Source: Sphingobium sp.
GTDB lineage: Bacteria > Pseudomonadota > Alphaproteobacteria > Sphingomonadales > Sphingomonadaceae
Length of the DNA: 55,422 nucleotides
Direction of reading: 5' to 3'
Assembly: GCA_013911745.1 (NCBI GenBank)
Contig: JACESO010000004.1
Location: forward strand, 1 to 55,422
The position numbers were made by a program, and so were the translations under genes. A model generated the notes under the pieces. That model searched no databases. It saw nothing but the letters and a program-made list of their open reading frames with translations, and had not been told where the DNA came from. Shown here piece by piece: positions 36,777 to 45,732 of this stretch (position 1 is its first letter; every line of letters starts with the position of its first letter).

Positions 36777-38291
36777 ATGGCGCTCGGCCCTCGTCTGGAC
36801 CTGCGTCAAAGCCAGTCGCTGGTGATGACGCCCCAGCTGCAGCAGGCGATCAAGCTGCTGGCGCTCAGCAATCTGGAGATCGACGCGTTCGTCGCCGGGG
36901 AGCTGGAGAAAAATCCGCTCCTCGAACCCGGCGGTCCCACCGACGTTGCTCCAATCCCCGACGGGGTAGACCGAACGGAGGAGCGCCCTGCCCTCGCTGC
37001 CGAAACCGGCGCGAGCGACGAACTGATCGCGCAAGGATTGGGCGCAGCAGACAGCCCGCTCGACGTCGATCACGGCGCGACCACCTTCATCGACGACGGC
37101 CCGGCCGACCGCATGACCGGGCCGGGCGGCGGCATGGACATGATGGGGGTCGGCGGCGGCTATGGCGAGGATGCGCCGGATTTCGACAGTTTCGCCGCGC
37201 CCGATGTCGGCCTGCACGAGCATCTGATGGATCAGGCGCGCGCCGCACTTTCGGGCATGGACCTCGTCATTGCGGCGCACCTGATCGGGCAGATTGACGA
37301 GGCCGGCTATCTGGAGGCGAACCTGCTCCAGGCCGGCCATGCGCTGGGTGTACCTCTGTTCGATGTCGAACGGGTGCTGACCGTCATCCACGGCTTCGAT
37401 CCCACGGGCGTGGGCGCGCGTTCCCTGTCCGAATGTCTCGCGCTTCAGGCGAAGGAGGCCGATCGCTACGATCCCTGCATGGCGCGGCTGCTCGCCAATC
37501 TCGACCTGCTGGCCAAAGGCGCCCTGCCCCAGCTTCGCCGCATCTGCGGCGTGGATGAGGAGGATATGGCGGACATGATCGCGGAACTGCGTGCCTATGA
37601 TCCAAAGCCCGGCCTGCAATTCGCGGGCGAGCGCGCTGCCCCCGTCACCCCGGACCTGTTCGTGCGGAAGACGCGCGAAGGCTGGGGCATAGAGATCAAC
37701 AGCGCCACCCTTCCCCGTCTGCTCGTCAACCGCAGCTATTATGTCGAACTGGCGAGCGGCCCGCAGGACCGGAACAGCAAGGCCTGGCTTGCCGACTGCC
37801 TCGCCAGCGCCAACTGGCTGGTGAAGGCGCTCGACCAACGGCAAAAGACCATCATCAAGGTGGCGGGCGAGATCGTGAAGCAGCAGGAGGCCTTCTTCCG
37901 CGAAGGCGTAGCGCACTTAAAGCCCATGACGTTGAAGGCGGTGGCCGACGCGATCGGGATGCACGAAAGCACGGTCAGCCGCGTCACATCCAACAAATAT
38001 CTTTCCTGCCCGCGCGGCCTTTACGAGCTTAAATATTTCTTCTCCAGCGGGGTCTCCTCCGCGACCGGGGACGGCGCGGTGTCCGCCGAAGCGGTGAAGA
38101 GCCACATCAAGGCGCTGATCGGGGCGGAAGACCCGCAGGCGATCCTCTCCGACGACACGCTGGTCGACATGCTCCGCGCGCGGGGCATGGACATAGCGCG
38201 CCGCACGGTCGCGAAATATCGCGAGGCTCTGGGCATCGGCTCGTCGGTCCAGCGCCGCCGGCAAAAGGCGCTCAAGGGCCGCGCCGCCTGA
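36777..38291 (+). CDS. rpoN: RNA polymerase sigma-54 factor RpoN
   Basis: Alternative sigma factor for nitrogen and other enhancer-driven promoters. 504 residues. Region I is Gln/Leu-rich (LRQSQSLVMTPQLQQAIKLLALSNLEI), followed by an acidic region II, the core-binding domain, an HTH (HLKPMTLKAVADAIGMHESTVSRVTSNKY) and the RpoN box ARRTVAKYREALGI near the end. It sits 46 bases after lptB. A perfect sigma-54 promoter exists at 43785 before glnK. A small stem (6 bp) lies just after the stop. Confidence 0.96.
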   Translation: MALGPRLDLRQSQSLVMTPQLQQAIKLLALSNLEIDAFVAGELEKNPLLEPGGPTDVAPIPDGVDRTEERPALAAETGASDELIAQGLGAADSPLDVDHGATTFIDDGPADRMTGPGGGMDMMGVGGGYGEDAPDFDSFAAPDVGLHEHLMDQARAALSGMDLVIAAHLIGQIDEAGYLEANLLQAGHALGVPLFDVERVLTVIHGFDPTGVGARSLSECLALQAKEADRYDPCMARLLANLDLLAKGALPQLRRICGVDEEDMADMIAELRAYDPKPGLQFAGERAAPVTPDLFVRKTREGWGIEINSATLPRLLVNRSYYVELASGPQDRNSKAWLADCLASANWLVKALDQRQKTIIKVAGEIVKQQEAFFREGVAHLKPMTLKAVADAIGMHESTVSRVTSNKYLSCPRGLYELKYFFSSGVSSATGDGAVSAEAVKSHIKALIGAEDPQAILSDDTLVDMLRARGMDIARRTVAKYREALGIGSSVQRRRQKALKGRAA

Positions 38292-38469
38292 CCCCGCCTG
38301 TCCTATGCGACAGGGCCGGCCCTATACTGCGCAGGACTTCGCGATAGGATCAGCCGCTCGTAACAAAATGTCAAAATCTGCGGGAAATATGCGAAGTTAA
38401 GGGACTTGATTCCTACTCGCGCCCCTTGCAACAGCCGGGCCATCGCCGCCTGAAAGGACATTCTCCTCC

Positions 38470-39321
38470 ATGTCGATCGCCTATCTGAACGGTGTTTTCC
38501 TGCCGTTGGAAGATGCCCGCGTCTCTCCGCTCGACCGCGGCTTCCTGTTCGCGGACGGCATCTACGAGGTCGCGGCGGTCATCGACGGGCGGCTGGTCGA
38601 CAATGCCAGCCATCTGGCGCGCCTGGAACGCTCAACCGCCGCCATCGGCATCACGCTGCCCCTGTCGCCCGATGACATTCAGGCGGTGCAGAAGGAACTG
38701 GTGGTCCGCAATGCTTTGTCCGAGGGACTTGTCTATCTTCAGGTGACGCGCGGGGCGGATGTCTCACGCGACTTTATAGCGCCCGCGTCGCTTAGCCCGA
38801 CACTCTTCCTGTTCGTGCAGGACCGACCCTTCCTGGATCTGCCCGCTGTCCGCACCGGCATCGCTGTCGCGACCATGCCGGACCTTCGCTGGAAGCGCCG
38901 CGACATCAAAAGCGTCGGCCTGCTGGCGCAGGCGATGGCGAAGCAGGCGGCGGGGGACGCGGGTGCCCAAGAAGCCTGGATGGTCGAAGACGGCTTCGTC
39001 ACCGAAGGCGCATCGTCCACCGCCTTCATCGTCACCGACGAAGGGATCATCACCCGCCCCTATAGCGAGGCGGTTCTCGCCGGTTGCACTGCCAGCGCGC
39101 TCGCAGCCCTGGCAGAGGAAAGCGGCCTGCGCATCGTCCGCCGCCCCTTCACCGTGGCGGAAGCGCTCGATGCGAAGGAGGCCTTCATCACCAGCGCCTC
39201 GACCCTGTGCCAGTCGGTGGTAAGGATCGACGGCCGCAACATCGGCGACGGAACCCCGGGTCCGATAGCCACCCGGCTGCGCACCCTGTACATCGATTTC
39301 GCACGATCCACTGCTGTTTGA
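38470..39321 (+). CDS. D-amino-acid transaminase (class IV, PLP)
   Basis: PLP enzyme of 283 residues making D-glutamate or D-alanine by transamination. Fold-type IV marks: YLNGVFLPLEDARVSPLDRGFLFADGIYEV at the start, PLP Lys in KRRDIKSVGLLAQAMAKQ, and EDGFVTEGASSTAFIVTDEGIITRP at the cofactor edge. The latter fits D-amino-acid transaminase better than branched-chain or ADC lyase forms. In front lie 178 bp without a gene. Confidence 0.88.
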   Translation: MSIAYLNGVFLPLEDARVSPLDRGFLFADGIYEVAAVIDGRLVDNASHLARLERSTAAIGITLPLSPDDIQAVQKELVVRNALSEGLVYLQVTRGADVSRDFIAPASLSPTLFLFVQDRPFLDLPAVRTGIAVATMPDLRWKRRDIKSVGLLAQAMAKQAAGDAGAQEAWMVEDGFVTEGASSTAFIVTDEGIITRPYSEAVLAGCTASALAALAEESGLRIVRRPFTVAEALDAKEAFITSASTLCQSVVRIDGRNIGDGTPGPIATRLRTLYIDFARSTAV

Positions 39322-39538
39322 CTATTATCACCGAAATGGACGGTTTTTAATGCCTGCCCGATGTGGACAAAAGACGCCAGATCGGCGGCATTTCCCGCAG
39401 AATCGGACAAGCCCGAACTGAAAGGCCGGCTTTGCCACGCCTTTTCCTCCCGGGTTGGTTTGTTTTGGACCAATATCGGGCTGATTGAATCCGTTCTTGC
39501 TTTATTCTCGGGAACGAAGCTAGAACGGGAGCGACGCG

Positions 39539-40561
39539 ATGTTGGAAGACTATTCTCTCACTCCGCCCATCGAAGGCAGCATTGGACAGGTCGCCCTGCC
39601 ATTGGCCGCGCGGGACGATCGCCCCGGCCTTCTGGTTTTCGGCGACTGGCTGGATGCGGAGGATTTCCAGCCGCTTGCCGACGCCGCTGGCTTCCGGCTG
39701 CTGGGCACGATCGGTCTTGAAGACGCCTCGGTCCGGCTGGACCGCCAGACGCATTGCGACGGCCTCCTGCTTTTCTGTCAATCCGCGACGCCATCGCTGG
39801 AGAGGCTGCTCGTGCAGGTCGAAACGCAGGCGGTGCAGACCGGCATGGCCGTCATCCTCGTCGCCGGATGGGATACGGTCGACCTTGCCTATGGCTGCGT
39901 GCGTAGCCCGCACACGCAATTGCTGTGCGATCCGGATCGGATGGAACTGGCTGCTGCCATCGTCGCCTTGGGCGAGCATCGGCCTGCAGCGGGTCGCGTT
40001 CACGAGGTCGACCGGGAAAGCGCGAAGTTGCAGCAGTTGAGCGATGAGGTCGGTCGTCTGGCACGGACGCTGGACGCACTGACCCAGCGCGCGCGCGTCG
40101 GCGCAACGCCCAGCTTCGATCTTGGCCCGCGCATTTCGGACCGGCCCAGCGACTATATCGGTATGCCCGCCCTTGCGCCAATGGGCGCGGCTGGCACGGT
40201 GCCCACCAATCCATCGACCGAAATCAACGCGGCACAAATCCGCGACCTGCTGCGCGCGCGCCGCTTGCGTGCCGACTTCCTGCCGGGCGACCTGTTCGCC
40301 GACCCGGCCTGGGACATGCTGCTCGATCTGCTGGCGGCACGGCTGGAGCGGGAACGGGTTTCGGTATCCAGCCTCTGCATCGCCGCAGCGGTGCCGCCCA
40401 CCACGGCGTTGCGCTGGATCAGGACGCTGACCGACAAGGGGCTGGTGGAGCGGCAGGCCGATCCTTATGACGGCCGCCGCGTCTTCATCACCCTGGCGCA
40501 GGAAACCGCCGACGCGCTCATTCGCTGGTTCGGTGCCAGCCGGCGGCTGATGACCACATGA
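39539..40561 (+). CDS. Two-part protein with C-terminal winged helix
   Basis: Protein of 340 residues. The N-terminal ~150 residues look like a degenerate Rossmann or receiver-type fold (LLVFGDWLDAEDFQPLADAAGFRLLGTI, HCDGLLLFCQSA, TGMAVILVAGWDTVDLAY). A coiled-coil stretch (AKLQQLSDEVGRLARTLDALTQRA) leads to a winged helix (VSSLCIAAAVPPTTALRWIRTLTDKGLVERQADPYDGRRVFITL). The segment before the HTH, LPGDLFADPAWDMLLDLLAARLE, repeats almost exactly in the protein at 18559-19026. GGGAG lies before the ATG. Target unknown. Confidence 0.7.
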   Translation: MLEDYSLTPPIEGSIGQVALPLAARDDRPGLLVFGDWLDAEDFQPLADAAGFRLLGTIGLEDASVRLDRQTHCDGLLLFCQSATPSLERLLVQVETQAVQTGMAVILVAGWDTVDLAYGCVRSPHTQLLCDPDRMELAAAIVALGEHRPAAGRVHEVDRESAKLQQLSDEVGRLARTLDALTQRARVGATPSFDLGPRISDRPSDYIGMPALAPMGAAGTVPTNPSTEINAAQIRDLLRARRLRADFLPGDLFADPAWDMLLDLLAARLERERVSVSSLCIAAAVPPTTALRWIRTLTDKGLVERQADPYDGRRVFITLAQETADALIRWFGASRRLMTT

Positions 40562-40610
40562 CGCCGCTTGACCGACGCGCCTTTTGCCCGCAATAGGCGC
40601 TTCCCCATGG

Positions 40611-40686
40611 GGGCGATTAGCTCAGTTGGTAGAGCGTCTCGTTTACACCGAGAATGTCGGCGGTTCGAGCCCGTCATCGCCCACCA
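40611..40686 (+). tRNA. tRNA-Val (anticodon TAC)
   Basis: Intact cloverleaf: acceptor GGGCGAT with ATCGCCC, D-arm GCTC/GAGC, anticodon arm TCTCG-TTTACAC-CGAGA with TAC, T-arm GGCGG-TTCGAGC-CCGTC, discriminator A, encoded CCA at 40684-40686. Confidence 0.96.
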
Positions 40687-41228
40687 GTTTCGTTGAAGAA
40701 GAAGCCGTCCGGAGGACGGCTTCCGGCGAAGCTCTCGAGCGACAGCGAAGGGTGTCAGCTTTTGGAGCCCGTCCGGGGGGACGGGCGAGCCGAAAACCTC
40801 CGAGCAGCTATGCTGCGAGTGTGTAGCCGATCAGGCAATGCTTGATGGCATTTCTACCGGCGAAATTTCCGCGTGTGTGAAAGCCGTAGAGCCGTCGCGC
40901 CGTAGGCCCCCCTCCCGACGCAGCGCGCCAGCACCAGCGAGGGTGCCCTGCTCGAATCCTCACTCCGCACCCGTAACGTTCATGTTCCGGCAAGCTTCGA
41001 CGGCGCATTGTTCCTGCATGTCGTTCGCAGCATCCCTCGCCGGCGCCACATTGCCCCTGCTGCTGATGCTGTCTCCATTCGCCGTCATGGCTGCACGCGC
41101 CTGTCCCGACTCGCCCCCTGCCGCTGGCGCCGCGGGGGCCAAGCCCGCGCCCTGCCCGCGTCCGCTGCCGCCGCTGATGTAACCGCCCATATTGCAGCGC
41201 GCCGTTACCGCTGCTAACGCCATCGGCC
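40687..41228. other. Hairpin-rich gap after tRNA-Val, no clear gene
   Basis: About 540 bp without a convincing protein gene. It holds a perfect 10-bp stem with 3-nt loop (40701-40723), a perfect 8-bp stem with GGGG loop (40767-40786) and a small GCAGC/GCTGC stem near 40805. ORFs on both strands have no ribosome site, no domain and odd composition. The first stem may end the tRNA transcript though no T-run follows. Possibly a decayed gene or a structured RNA. Confidence 0.4.
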
Positions 41229-41456
41229 ATGATCCAGCCGCCTGAAATCATCCGAGTCACCAAATCCCGCATCTCCTGCGACGGATCGGGCGACATACCG
41301 GCCGCGCTCGGCCATCCGCGCGTCTTCCTGGAAATCGACGAGCACGGCTATGTCGATTGCGGCTATTGCGACCGCCGCTTCGTCCTGATCGGCAGCGTCG
41401 CGGACAATGGCGACGTCGCATCCAAGCCGGACATCGCTTCAAGCGCCAGCCTCTAG
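41229..41456 (+). CDS. CHCC zinc-finger protein (NDUFS6-like)
   Basis: Protein of 75 residues with one zinc finger: Cys17, His29, Cys44, Cys47 (RISCDG, LGHPRVFLEID, VDCGYCDRRF). This is the zf-CHCC domain of the mitochondrial complex I subunit NDUFS6, common as a stand-alone protein in alphaproteobacteria and probably linked to complex I. No signal peptide. Confidence 0.88.
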   Translation: MIQPPEIIRVTKSRISCDGSGDIPAALGHPRVFLEIDEHGYVDCGYCDRRFVLIGSVADNGDVASKPDIASSASL

Positions 41457-41549
41457 CAAGACGGCCGCGCCTCACCATCGGGCAGCCCCGAAAGTCGCCA
41501 TGCAGCTTTTCTGGTTGGGTTGAGCGAACGGCGCGCCTATATCGGGGAC

Positions 41550-42992
41550 ATGACCGATATCGCCCCTCTCTTCACCGACGCTCGCGGCCTTCTCTATCGC
41601 CCCGGCCTGCTGGACCCTGACACTGCTCGGCAATTGACCGGGCAGGCGCTGGCCTCGTGCGACGATGGTGAGCTTTATCTGCAATATCGGGCGAGCGAGA
41701 GCTTCGGCTTTGACGATGGACGGCTGAAAACCGCGGATTATTCGACCGACGCCGGTTTCGGCTTGCGCGGCGTGTCTGGTGAAATGACCGGCTTCGCCCA
41801 CGCCAACGACATCAGCGAGGCCGCCATCCGAAAGGCGGCGCAGACGCTCACCCTGCTCGATCCCGCCAAGGGTCAACCTGCTCCCCCGCCGCAGCGGACG
41901 AACCGGCATCTCTATACCGACGCCAATCCGCTCGAGATCGTGCCCTTCGCCGAGAAGGTCTCACTATGCGCGGAGATCGACGCGGCCGCCCGCGCACGCG
42001 ATCCGCACGTCGTGCAGGTGTCGGTCAGCCTCGCCGGCAGCTGGTCCGTTGTCGAGATCGTCCGGGCGGACGGCTTTACCGCAACCGACATCCGCCCGCT
42101 GGTGCGCCTGAACGTCTCGGTCATTCTGGAAGAGAATGGGCGTCGTGAAACGGGCGTATTCGGCGTCGGCGGCCGCTATCTCTACGACAAGGTCATGGAC
42201 CCTGCGATCTGGAACCGCGCGATCGACGAAGCGCTGGCCCAGGCGCGGGTCAATATGCGATCGGTCGCGGCGCCCGCCGGCGAGATGACGGTGCTGCTTG
42301 GGCCCGGGTGGCCTGGCGTGCTTGTTCATGAGGCGATCGGGCATGGCCTGGAGGGTGACTTCAACCGCAAGGGGACCAGCGCCTTTTCCGGCCGGATCGG
42401 ACAGCGGGTCGCCGCGCCGGGCGTCACCGTGGTGGACGACGGCAGCATCCTGGACCGGCGCGGCTCGCTTTCGATCGACGATGAAGGCACGCCCACGCAG
42501 GAGAATGTCCTGATCGAGGACGGCATATTGCGCGGCTATATGCAGGACCGACTGAACGCGCGCCTGATGGGCGTCGAACCCACCGGCAATGGGCGGCGCG
42601 AAAGCTATGCCCATGCCCCCATGCCGCGCATGACCAACACTTTCATCAAGGGCGGGCAGGATGATCCGGAGGAACTGCTGAGCCGCATGAAGTCCGGCAT
42701 CTTCGCCAAGAGCTTCGGCGGCGGGCAGGTGGACATCGTGTCGGGCAAGTTCGTCTTCTCCTGCACCGAAGCCTATAAGGTGGAGAATGGCAAGCTGGGC
42801 GATCCCATCAAGGGTGCAACGTTGATCGGCGATGGCCCCACGGCGCTGACCAAGGTGATCGGCATCGGCAAGGATTGGGCACTGGATGAGGGCATCGGGA
42901 TGTGCGGCAAGGGGGGACAGAGCGTACCCGCCGGCGTCGGCCAACCCACATTGCTCATGGAAGGGCTGACGGTGGGCGGCACGGCCGCCTGA
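41550..42992 (+). CDS. tldD: Metalloprotease TldD
   Basis: Cytoplasmic zinc protease that works with TldE/PmbA. 480 residues. The HExxxH motif lies in VHEAIGHGLEGDFNRKG; FSGRIGQRVAAPGVTVVDDGSI and RRESYAHAPMPRMTNTFI are family marks. Cys lies in VFSCTEAYKVENGKLGDPIKGATLIG. GGGGAC precedes the ATG at 41550; an upstream in-frame start at 41520 is weaker. TldE is not in the window. Confidence 0.95.
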   Translation: MTDIAPLFTDARGLLYRPGLLDPDTARQLTGQALASCDDGELYLQYRASESFGFDDGRLKTADYSTDAGFGLRGVSGEMTGFAHANDISEAAIRKAAQTLTLLDPAKGQPAPPPQRTNRHLYTDANPLEIVPFAEKVSLCAEIDAAARARDPHVVQVSVSLAGSWSVVEIVRADGFTATDIRPLVRLNVSVILEENGRRETGVFGVGGRYLYDKVMDPAIWNRAIDEALAQARVNMRSVAAPAGEMTVLLGPGWPGVLVHEAIGHGLEGDFNRKGTSAFSGRIGQRVAAPGVTVVDDGSILDRRGSLSIDDEGTPTQENVLIEDGILRGYMQDRLNARLMGVEPTGNGRRESYAHAPMPRMTNTFIKGGQDDPEELLSRMKSGIFAKSFGGGQVDIVSGKFVFSCTEAYKVENGKLGDPIKGATLIGDGPTALTKVIGIGKDWALDEGIGMCGKGGQSVPAGVGQPTLLMEGLTVGGTAA

Positions 42993-43103
42993 ATGCGCCT
43001 CCTGCCCCGGCGCGCTCCCGTTTAGGGGCACATGCCGCGACAGGTCGAGCCGATAGGATGGTCGATAGCGGGAACCGTCCTGCCGCTGCGTCATTGGATC
43101 ATC

Positions 43104-43679
43104 ATGAACATGTTGACCGACAGCCACGATGCCGTGACCGCGGACTGGGCCGCCGCCCTTCTGGATTTCTGGTTCAACGAAGTGGGCGAAGATGGCTGGT
43201 GGAGCCATGACGCTGCGCTGGACCGGACCTGCGCTGCGCGCTTTACCGACCTGTGGGAAAAAAAGCAGGCCGAGCCGGTGATATCCTTTCTGGGCCGGGC
43301 CGACGATGCCCTCGCGGCGGTGCTCCTGTTCGATCAACTCCCCCGAAATATGTTTCGGAACAGCGCGCGCGCATTCCAGACCGATGCCTTGGCGAGAGAT
43401 GTTGCGCGGGGCGCGATCGCGCATGGCTACGACATCCAGATTGGCGGCGCAGGACGGCTGTTCTTCTACATGCCCTTCATGTACAGCGAATCGTTGGAAG
43501 ATCAGGATCTGTCCCTCAGCCTGTTCGAAGGCGCGGGCGATCAAGAGTCGCTCGAATTCGCACGAAAGCATCATGCAACCATAAAGCGGTTTGGGCGTTT
43601 CCCCCATCGCAACACCATGCTCGGCCGCGTCAGCCGGCCTGAAGAGGCGGATGCTGTAACGGAAGGCGCACGCTGGTGA
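43104..43679 (+). CDS. DUF924 family protein
   Basis: Helical protein of 191 residues. LLDFWFNEVGEDGWWSHDAALDRTCAARFTDLWE, LLFDQLPRNMFRNSARAFQTDALAR, FFYMPFMYSESLEDQDLSLSLFE and HATIKRFGRFPHRNTMLGR are all marks of DUF924, an all-helical repeat fold of unknown function. The ATG at 43104 is chosen since homologous sequence starts there. Stands alone before the glnK promoter. Confidence 0.88.
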   Translation: MNMLTDSHDAVTADWAAALLDFWFNEVGEDGWWSHDAALDRTCAARFTDLWEKKQAEPVISFLGRADDALAAVLLFDQLPRNMFRNSARAFQTDALARDVARGAIAHGYDIQIGGAGRLFFYMPFMYSESLEDQDLSLSLFEGAGDQESLEFARKHHATIKRFGRFPHRNTMLGRVSRPEEADAVTEGARW

Positions 43680-43784
43680 TCGGGCTGCCTAAAAACTAAG
43701 CAGCTTTCGTTCATTGCCCATTTTTTCAGCGACGCGACGGGCGCACGCCTGGGCAACGGGCGCATTAACCCGTCTTTAGCAATT

Positions 43785-43800
43785 TGGCACGGCATTTGCT
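43785..43800 (+). promoter_or_regulatory. Sigma-54 promoter of glnK-amtB
   Basis: TGGCAC-N5-TTGCT: the -24 GG and -12 GC elements with correct spacing, full match to the sigma-54 consensus. It ends 33 bases before the glnK ATG, giving a short leader. I see no clear pair of NtrC sites in the 105 bp upstream. Confidence 0.9.
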
Positions 43801-43833
43801 GATATGCCCCCGCACACCAATAAAGGGGGCGAC

Positions 43834-44172
43834 ATGAAACTTGTCATGGCTATCATCAAGCCGTTCAAGCTTGACGATGTCCGCGAGGCGCTATCCTCGC
43901 TCGGCATCGCGGGAATGACGGTCAGCGAAGTGAAGGGCTTCGGTCGCCAGAAAGGCCAGACCGAAATTTATCGCGGCGCCGAATATTCCACCAATATGGT
44001 CCCGAAGATCAAGATCGAGGTCGTCTGCGACGACGATCTCGCGCCCCGCGTCGTGGAAGCGACGCAGGCGGCCGCCAATTCGGGCGCCATCGGCGATGGC
44101 AAGATCTTCGTCCTGGATGTGGGCCAAGCCGTGCGGATCCGCACCGGCGAGACCGGCGAAACCGCGCTATAA
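43834..44172 (+). CDS. glnK: PII nitrogen signal protein GlnK
   Basis: Trimeric PII protein that gates AmtB and signals 2-oxoglutarate and nitrogen state. 112 residues, exact family length. The T-loop carries uridylylation Tyr51 in GAEYST. KPFKLDDVREALSSLGIAGMTVSEVKGFGRQKGQTEIYRG is the PII signature, and GDGKIFVLDVGQAVRIRTGETG the ATP-binding end. GGGGG lies before the ATG at 43834. amtB follows in nine bases; the sigma-54 promoter lies in front. Confidence 0.96.
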   Translation: MKLVMAIIKPFKLDDVREALSSLGIAGMTVSEVKGFGRQKGQTEIYRGAEYSTNMVPKIKIEVVCDDDLAPRVVEATQAAANSGAIGDGKIFVLDVGQAVRIRTGETGETAL

Positions 44173-44180
44173 AGGGGGAA

Positions 44181-45623
44181 ATGATGAGCTTTTCCAAGAT
44201 AATGTGCGGCATTGCGGGGGCGGCCGGCCTGTCCCTGCTCGCCGCGTCGCCGGCGCTCGCCGCCGCTGCGGGGCCGATCAAGGCTCCCGATGCCGCCGCC
44301 ATGGCCGGCATGGTGAACAAGGGCGACGTCGCCTGGATGCTGGTTTCGGCCGCGCTGGTGCTGATGATGTCGGTTCCCGGCCTCGCCCTCTTCTACGGCG
44401 GCCTCGTCCGCACGAAGAACATGCTGAGCATCCTGATGCAGGTGTTCATGATCGTGTCGGTTGCCGGCCTGGTCTGGGCCTGCTGGGGCTACTCGATGGC
44501 CTTCACATCGACCAACTCGCCGCTGCCCTGGCTCGTCGGCGGGCTGGACAAGGCGTTCCTGATGAATGTCAGCAGCAGCACCTATGCCGCGACCTTCAGC
44601 AACAACATCTATCTGCCCGAACTGGTGTTCGTGGTGTTCCAGATGACCTTCGCCATGATCACGCCGGCCCTCATCGTTGGTGCTTTCGCCGAACGCGTGA
44701 AGTTCTCGGCGCTGATCGTCTTCGTGGTGCTGTGGCTGACCATCGTCTACTTCCCGATGGCCCACATGGTCTGGTATTGGGCTGGCCCGGACTTCCTGGC
44801 TGACGCGCCGACTGACGCTGGTCTGCTCTGGGGCTGGGGCGCGCTCGACTTCGCCGGCGGCACCGTGGTCCACATCAACGCCGGTATCGCCGGCCTGGTG
44901 GGCGCGATCATCATTGGCAAGCGCATCGGCTACCCCAAGGAACCCATGGCCCCGCACTCGCTGACCATGACCATGATCGGCGCGAGCCTTCTGTGGGTTG
45001 GCTGGTTCGGTTTCAACGCGGGCTCCAACCTGGAAGCCAATGCCGTCACCGGCGTCGCCTTCATCAACACCATGCTCGCCACCTGCGCGGCGGCGGTCAG
45101 CTGGGCGCTCGTCGAGCAGTTCCATCACGGCAAGCCGTCGCTGCTGGGTGCAGTCACCGGCGCGGTCGCGGGCTTGGTCGCCATCACCCCGGCTGCTGGT
45201 CTCGGCGCGCCGATGACCTCCATCGTCCTTGGCCTCGTTGTCTCGCCGATCTGCTACATCTTCGTGGCGTTCGTTAAGGGCAAGGTTGGATATGACGACA
45301 GCCTGGACGTGTTCGGTGTCCACTGCGTCGGCGGCATCGTCGGCGCGATCGGCACCGGCATCGTCGCGGCACCGTCGCTCGGCGGTCAGGGCGTGTTCGA
45401 CTACACCGTCTTCCCGGCCGGCTTCAACGCCGACAGCTACTCGATCGCGACCCAGGTCGTCACGCAGATCAAGGCCGTCGTCTTCACCCTCGTCTATTCG
45501 GGCGTGTTGAGCGCGATCCTCTACTTCGTGATCGACAAGACCATCGGCCTGCGTCCGAGCGCCGATGCCGAGCAGGAGGGTCTCGACCTCTCCAGCCACG
45601 GCGAGCGCGCCTACAACTACTGA
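44181..45623 (+). CDS. amtB: Ammonium transporter AmtB
   Basis: Ammonium channel of 480 residues with cleavable N-terminal signal (AGLSLLAASPALAAA) and eleven helices. GDVAWMLVSAALVLMMSVPGLALFYGGLVRTKNML is the Amt start; the twin-His pore residues are in VVHINAGIAG and DVFGVHCVGGIVG; DFAGGTVVHINAG is the family signature. ATG at 44181 or 44184, after AAGGGGG. Transcribed with glnK and inhibited by it when nitrogen is rich. Confidence 0.96.
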   Translation: MMSFSKIMCGIAGAAGLSLLAASPALAAAAGPIKAPDAAAMAGMVNKGDVAWMLVSAALVLMMSVPGLALFYGGLVRTKNMLSILMQVFMIVSVAGLVWACWGYSMAFTSTNSPLPWLVGGLDKAFLMNVSSSTYAATFSNNIYLPELVFVVFQMTFAMITPALIVGAFAERVKFSALIVFVVLWLTIVYFPMAHMVWYWAGPDFLADAPTDAGLLWGWGALDFAGGTVVHINAGIAGLVGAIIIGKRIGYPKEPMAPHSLTMTMIGASLLWVGWFGFNAGSNLEANAVTGVAFINTMLATCAAAVSWALVEQFHHGKPSLLGAVTGAVAGLVAITPAAGLGAPMTSIVLGLVVSPICYIFVAFVKGKVGYDDSLDVFGVHCVGGIVGAIGTGIVAAPSLGGQGVFDYTVFPAGFNADSYSIATQVVTQIKAVVFTLVYSGVLSAILYFVIDKTIGLRPSADAEQEGLDLSSHGERAYNY

Positions 45624-45631
45624 GATAGGCA

Positions 45632-45664
45632 GGGCGGCCCGCCTTAGAGGGCCTAGGGCCGCCC
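45632..45664. repeat. GC-rich stem after amtB
   Basis: Perfect 9-bp stem (45632-45640 with 45656-45664) eight bases past the amtB stop, no T-run. It may protect the mRNA 3' end ahead of the terminator at 45698. Confidence 0.5.
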
Positions 45665-45697
45665 GCCACACGATGTTCCTCCTGCGAACATGCCTTG

Positions 45698-45728
45698 GGG
45701 CCGATGCGAAAGTATCGGCCCTATTTTT
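45698..45728 (+). terminator. Intrinsic terminator between amtB and crtB
   Basis: 8-bp stem (45698-45705 with 45714-45721) followed by TATTTTTT. Ends the glnK-amtB transcript ahead of convergent crtB. Confidence 0.85.
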
Positions 45729-45732
45729 TCGC

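Noticed and set aside
40930..40985. tRNA-like T-loop (CTCGAATCC) suggesting a second tRNA or att remnant
   Set aside because: No matching stem on either side and no acceptor or anticodon arm.
40808..41296. 162-codon minus-strand frame after tRNA-Val
   Set aside because: No ribosome site, Gly/Arg low complexity, overlaps the zinc-finger gene start.
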